Shown here: one piece after another, positions 45,620 to 49,705 of the stretch
How the letters are laid out: each line of letters starts with the position of its first letter
How positions within the stretch are numbered: the stretch's first letter is position 1
Origin: Candidatus Kaiserbacteria bacterium RIFCSPHIGHO2_02_FULL_55_25
GTDB taxonomy: Bacteria; Patescibacteriota; Minisyncoccia; Phycocordibacterales; UBA2100
Length of the DNA: 49,705 bases
Reading direction: 5' to 3'
Assembly (NCBI GenBank): GCA_001781335.1
Contig: MFLL01000001.1
Location: 89,626 to 139,330, forward strand
Program-made: the position numbers and the translations under genes
Notes under the pieces: generated by a model
What the model saw: only the letters and a program-made list of their open reading frames with translations
Told to the model about the DNA's origin: nothing
Database searches by the model: none

Positions 45620-47908
45620 ATGGGGACACGCATGCACGCTTTATTGCTGACACTACGGACTTCATTGGCTTTTCAGGCAATTCCTCGTTACTATTCACCG
45701 ATGCGGCAAATAGCCATGGTGACGGCCGCCGTAATAGGCGCCGTCAGCCTCATCGCAGCCGGCTTCACGTTTATACAAGCCAATCAGGAGCAGGTGGACT
45801 TGACAGCGCGCCTGCAATCGCGTGCGCAACTCCTCGCCGACAGTCTCGCCGAGAGCATCACGCCGTCGGTACGAAACGCCTCAACGAGCTCGGTACAGCG
45901 CATCGTCGACAAGTTTGCGACGCAAGAGCGTATCGAGGGGCTTGGTGTATTTGATGCAAGCGCTTCTCCGATCGCAATCTCTCGCGACATACCGCAAGCG
46001 GCGGCATCTTCGTCGCTCATCGCACTGGTGATGGACGAGAATGAATCTGCCGGCGCATTCGTACTAGGTGACGGACAGAGCATGTACGTGTTTGCCGAGC
46101 CGCTCACGTCGGATGACCGCGTCATAGGAGCGCTTGTAGTAGTGCAGAACGCGCAGTACATACAAGACCGCCTGTGGATCATCTGGAGGGACAACCTCGT
46201 CCGCTTGCTACTGCAAATAATCATCGTTACGAGCGCCATTTTCGTACTCGTGCGATGGGTATTCTTCCGTCCGCTGACGCGGCTTGTGGACAGTCTCAAG
46301 TCGGTTCGCGCAGGAGTGCGGACAGAGACCGACGGCGCCGTTCACGCCTTTTTGAGACCGCTAACGTCGGAGCTTTCAAAAATGACATCGAGTCTCCGGC
46401 AGGCCCGCACCGCTGCGAGCGAAGAGGCGCGTCTCCGGCTTCAGAAAATAGACAGCCCGTGGACGGCCGAGCGCTTGAGAGAATTTATAAAAGCCTACCT
46501 CAAGGACCGTCCTATTTTCGTTGTATCGAATGCGGAACCGTACGTCCACACCAAGGTCCGCAACAAAATCGAGTGGTCAGTTCCTGCGGGCGGGGTCATT
46601 ACAGCAATAGAACCTGTCATGGAGGCGTGCGGGGGCACGTGGATCGCATGCGGCAGCGGCAATGCGGACAAAGAGACCGCAGATAAGGACGGCAAGATTC
46701 GAGTCCCGCCGGACGAGCCCAAGTACACCCTAAAGCGCGTGTGGATTACACCGAAGGAGCGTAAGGGCTATTACGACGGCCTCTCCAACCAGGCACTCTG
46801 GCCCCTGTGCCATCTTGCGCATGTCCGCCCGCAGTTCCGCAAAGAGGACTGGGCCGAGTACCGCAAGGTCAATGTCCTGTTCGCAAAGTCGTTGCTCGAA
46901 GAGATACGGCATATCGAACGGCCTATTATCTTGGTGCAGGATTACCATCTCGCGTTGGCCCCCGCCCTCATCAAGAAAAGCCGCCCCGATGCACAAGTCG
47001 CCATCTTTTGGCACATTCCGTGGCCATCGGCAGCTCAATTCGCTATCTGTCCGTGGCGCAAGGAAATCCTCGAAGGAATGCTCGGCGCAGACCTCGTCGG
47101 CTTTCACACACAGCAGTACTGCAACAACTTCATGGACACAGTAGCTAGCGAGATTGAAGCGCGCATCGACTACGAGAGATTCTCCGTGTTCCGCGGCGGA
47201 CATCAATCCCGCGTCGAACCATTCCCTATTTCGATTGCATTTCCGGGAAATGCGGAACCTGATTCGCCGGCGGACAGGAGCATGATCGAGAGTCTCGGCA
47301 TCCGCACCGAATATCTCGCGCTCGGCGTAGACCGCCTCGACTACATCAAGGGCATTCCCGAGCGCCTGAGAGGTATTGAGTTCCTGCTCGACTCACATCC
47401 GGAGTACCGCGGAAAGCTTACCTTCCTGCAAATCGCGTCTCCTACCCGCGGGGGCATTGAGCAATTTCAGGAATACGCGCAGCTGGTCATCTCCGAAGCG
47501 GAACGCATCAACACCAAATTTGCGACGCGCGACTGGAAGCCCGTCGTACTAGAACATCGTAGCTATTCGCACAAAGAGCTTAGAGTGCTCTACCAACTTG
47601 CAAACGTCTGTCTCGTGACATCCCTCCACGACGGTATGAACCTCGTCGCCAAGGAGTATGTCGCCGCCCGAACGGAGGAGGGCGGCGTCCTTGTCCTTAG
47701 CCACTTTGCGGGCGCATCCCGCGATCTCCCCACCGCTCTCGTTATCAATCCGTACAGCGCGGAAGAGACCGCCGAGGCGATTCACAAGGCACTCACCATG
47801 CCTGAGAGTGAACAGCACCGCCGCATGAAAAGCATGCGCCAGTCGGTGCGCGAATACAACATATACCGCTGGTCTGCGGAGATTATCAAAACACTTGCGG
47901 GAGTGTAG
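45620..47908 (+). CDS. otsA: membrane sensor/HAMP-like N-terminus fused to trehalose-6-phosphate synthase (GT20); start uncertain (45620 or 45701)
   Basis: TM - extracytoplasmic domain - TM/HAMP-like region, then GT20 motifs QDYHLALAP, FWHIPWPSAAQF, GVDRLDYIKGIPERL, SLHDGMNLVAKEYVA. Confidence 0.9.
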   Translation: MGTRMHALLLTLRTSLAFQAIPRYYSPMRQIAMVTAAVIGAVSLIAAGFTFIQANQEQVDLTARLQSRAQLLADSLAESITPSVRNASTSSVQRIVDKFATQERIEGLGVFDASASPIAISRDIPQAAASSSLIALVMDENESAGAFVLGDGQSMYVFAEPLTSDDRVIGALVVVQNAQYIQDRLWIIWRDNLVRLLLQIIIVTSAIFVLVRWVFFRPLTRLVDSLKSVRAGVRTETDGAVHAFLRPLTSELSKMTSSLRQARTAASEEARLRLQKIDSPWTAERLREFIKAYLKDRPIFVVSNAEPYVHTKVRNKIEWSVPAGGVITAIEPVMEACGGTWIACGSGNADKETADKDGKIRVPPDEPKYTLKRVWITPKERKGYYDGLSNQALWPLCHLAHVRPQFRKEDWAEYRKVNVLFAKSLLEEIRHIERPIILVQDYHLALAPALIKKSRPDAQVAIFWHIPWPSAAQFAICPWRKEILEGMLGADLVGFHTQQYCNNFMDTVASEIEARIDYERFSVFRGGHQSRVEPFPISIAFPGNAEPDSPADRSMIESLGIRTEYLALGVDRLDYIKGIPERLRGIEFLLDSHPEYRGKLTFLQIASPTRGGIEQFQEYAQLVISEAERINTKFATRDWKPVVLEHRSYSHKELRVLYQLANVCLVTSLHDGMNLVAKEYVAARTEEGGVLVLSHFAGASRDLPTALVINPYSAEETAEAIHKALTMPESEQHRRMKSMRQSVREYNIYRWSAEIIKTLAGV

Positions 47909-47913
47909 ACAGT

Positions 47914-48687
47914 ATGTATTCGCAATCACGAGTACTGGATTCAGTCCGTAGCACCCGCGAGATGCTTCTCCCGCACTGGGGCAACGTGCCGGAGCGCATG
48001 AAAAACGGCTCGGCGCATTCGGTCGTAACGGGGCTCGACCTTGCGGTCGAACGCTACCTTGCCGGCGAGCTCAAGAAGATAGACTCCGGCGCGGAGTTTG
48101 CGGGCGAAGAGTACGGCGGGCGACGCGATGCGGACCGTTTTTGGCTCTGTGACCCGATAGACGGCACCGCGCATTTCGTCCGCGGTCTTCCCTTTTGCTC
48201 TGTGATGCTGGCGCTTATTGAGGACGGCCGCGTCAATTTTTCCGCCATTTACGATTTTATAAAAGACGACATGTACCACGCATCCCGCGGACAAGGCGCC
48301 TTCAGAAATTCCGAGCCGATTCATGTCAGCGACCGGCCGCTTGAACATTCCTATATTTCACTCGAGACGCGTATCGACAAGCCGGTCAATTTTGACCTGA
48401 TGCGACGCATGAGGGAATCCTCGGTTCTGTTCAGCTCGATTACCTCCGGATACGAATTTTCACTGGTCGCCTCCGGCAAACTCGAGGCGCGGGTGTGTGT
48501 TGACCCGTGGGCCAAGGACTGGGACGTGGCGCCGGGGTCGCTTCTTGTCGAAGAGGCGGGCGGCATAGTCGCCAATATCGGCTCCGCATCGTATGACTAT
48601 CGCGACCTCAACATGATTGCAGGCAACCCGCTCGTCTATCGCGCCCTCACCGAAGGTCCCAAGGCGATTTTTCCTCTAACCTCGTGA
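47914..48687 (+). CDS. inositol monophosphatase-family phosphatase
   Basis: GEEYGG, WLCDPIDGTAHFVRGLPFCSVMLAL, WDVAPGSLLVEEAGG. Confidence 0.92.
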   Translation: MYSQSRVLDSVRSTREMLLPHWGNVPERMKNGSAHSVVTGLDLAVERYLAGELKKIDSGAEFAGEEYGGRRDADRFWLCDPIDGTAHFVRGLPFCSVMLALIEDGRVNFSAIYDFIKDDMYHASRGQGAFRNSEPIHVSDRPLEHSYISLETRIDKPVNFDLMRRMRESSVLFSSITSGYEFSLVASGKLEARVCVDPWAKDWDVAPGSLLVEEAGGIVANIGSASYDYRDLNMIAGNPLVYRALTEGPKAIFPLTS

Positions 48688-49705
48688 GTTCCTCCCGATC
48701 ATGTCGACGACAAGCGCGCCCCACGTGAAATCGTGTGCGCCGAGTCCCGCGCCGGTATCGGGGTGGTAGTACTCGCGGAAACCGGACTTCTCCAAAAGCT
48801 CCATCGAATTCTCAAGTAACCTGTCCGCAATATTCTGGTAGTCATACCGGAGTAACCCGCGATATACAAACCAATTCGATGCAAACCACACCGGACCGCG
48901 CCAAAAACCCTGCGGATCAAACGTGCGCTCGTTCATCGCAACCGTCGGGAGCATGAAATTCGAGAGGAATTCGGACGGATTCAAAAGATGTTCTTCAACC
49001 AACTTCGCCGCCTCGTCCTCAGAAAGTATTCCTGCGTAGAGCGGCGCAAATATCGCCCACGTCTTCAGCTTCACTTTGAAATAGCTTTCGCTGTACGTCG
49101 GCCAGAAAAGATCGCCGTCAAACATTCGCTCGCGCATTGCGTCTGCCACCCGCCGGGATGCCTCGGTGAATTTCAATGCGTCCTCGTGCTTGCTCAGGTG
49201 TCCGGCAATGCGCCCAAGCACAACAAGATTCTCGACAAGAATTGCGTTGAAGGGAACGTCCTTTACCCAGAAGTATTGCTTCATGAACGGCGCATCGAAA
49301 TGCCCATTCCGTAATTCTTCTACCAATTTCAACCTGCTTTTGAAATTCTCCTGCAATGTCTGCACGGGCGGCAAGCCGAGGACGTCGTCAAACCGCGGCG
49401 AGTTGTCCTCTCCGCTTTCGTCCGGATTGATAATGCCTGCAAGGTGGTTGCCTCGAGGGTCCCTCGCTGTGAGCAAGTACTCGTAGAACGAACTCAGCGC
49501 CGGGTACATCTCCGCGAGAAAAGCGGCATCACCGTCTTTCTCAAAAATGCGCCATACCGCCTCAGCGATAAGCGGCGGTTGTGTGATGGTACTGGTACGC
49601 TTCTTCCCCTCCCGACCCCATTGGATGTCAACGAGCGTCCCCGGCTCCCAGTAGATCATGTGCGGCAACATGCCGTTCTCGAACTGTTGCGAGACCGCCG
49701 AACGA
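48676..49705 (-). CDS. GH63/trehalase-like (alpha/alpha)6 glycoside hydrolase, truncated at window edge
   Basis: reading frame continues upstream to the edge (RSAVSQQFENGMLPHMIYW); FWRGPVWFASNWFVYRGL, GFREYYHPDTGAGLGAHDFTWGALVVDM. Confidence 0.85.
   Translation of the reverse strand, partial: RSAVSQQFENGMLPHMIYWEPGTLVDIQWGREGKKRTSTITQPPLIAEAVWRIFEKDGDAAFLAEMYPALSSFYEYLLTARDPRGNHLAGIINPDESGEDNSPRFDDVLGLPPVQTLQENFKSRLKLVEELRNGHFDAPFMKQYFWVKDVPFNAILVENLVVLGRIAGHLSKHEDALKFTEASRRVADAMRERMFDGDLFWPTYSESYFKVKLKTWAIFAPLYAGILSEDEAAKLVEEHLLNPSEFLSNFMLPTVAMNERTFDPQGFWRGPVWFASNWFVYRGLLRYDYQNIADRLLENSMELLEKSGFREYYHPDTGAGLGAHDFTWGALVVDMIGRNSRG

Overview
Gene-dense bacterial chromosomal window. Gene content and style (small genome-type operons, leaderless starts, dispersed palindromes in genes) suggest a Patescibacteria/CPR (Parcubacteria-like) organism; this taxonomy is an inference and was not tested. 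Housekeeping genes: rplU, rmuC, yqeY, an RRM protein, ddl, uvrC, uvrA, murB, a histidine kinase with a response regulator, uvrB, tgt, tyrS, a ZIP transporter, PAP2, folB, an M29 aminopeptidase, purF, gdhA, a DEAD-box helicase, an RluF-like pseudouridine synthase and obg. There are two tRNAs (Ala-TGC, Gln-TTG), both on the minus strand. Main points of interest: (1) several families of short palindromic or repeated elements, many in frame inside conserved genes (uvrA x3, uvrB, uvrC, tgt, a zincin-like peptidase), plus a ~114-bp nested inverted repeat in the tyrS leader; (2) a cysteine-free ArsR-type regulator flanked by two nearly identical palindromic operators, one a 32-bp perfect palindrome; (3) a membrane-anchored sensor/HAMP-like domain fused to trehalose-6-phosphate synthase, followed by an IMPase-family phosphatase with no OtsB seen; (4) an accessory block at 40.4-44.3 kb with a recurrent intergenic motif, a SET-domain protein and a possible JAMM-like protein; (5) an outer-membrane-type beta-barrel candidate and a MliC-like lysozyme-inhibitor candidate; (6) two initiation styles: leaderless housekeeping genes with a -10 box 5-10 nt before ATG, and small orphan genes with strong Shine-Dalgarno sequences and their own terminators; (7) a putative free-standing small RNA at ~9.17-9.31 kb. 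No CRISPR array, rRNA, transposase or integrase was recognised.
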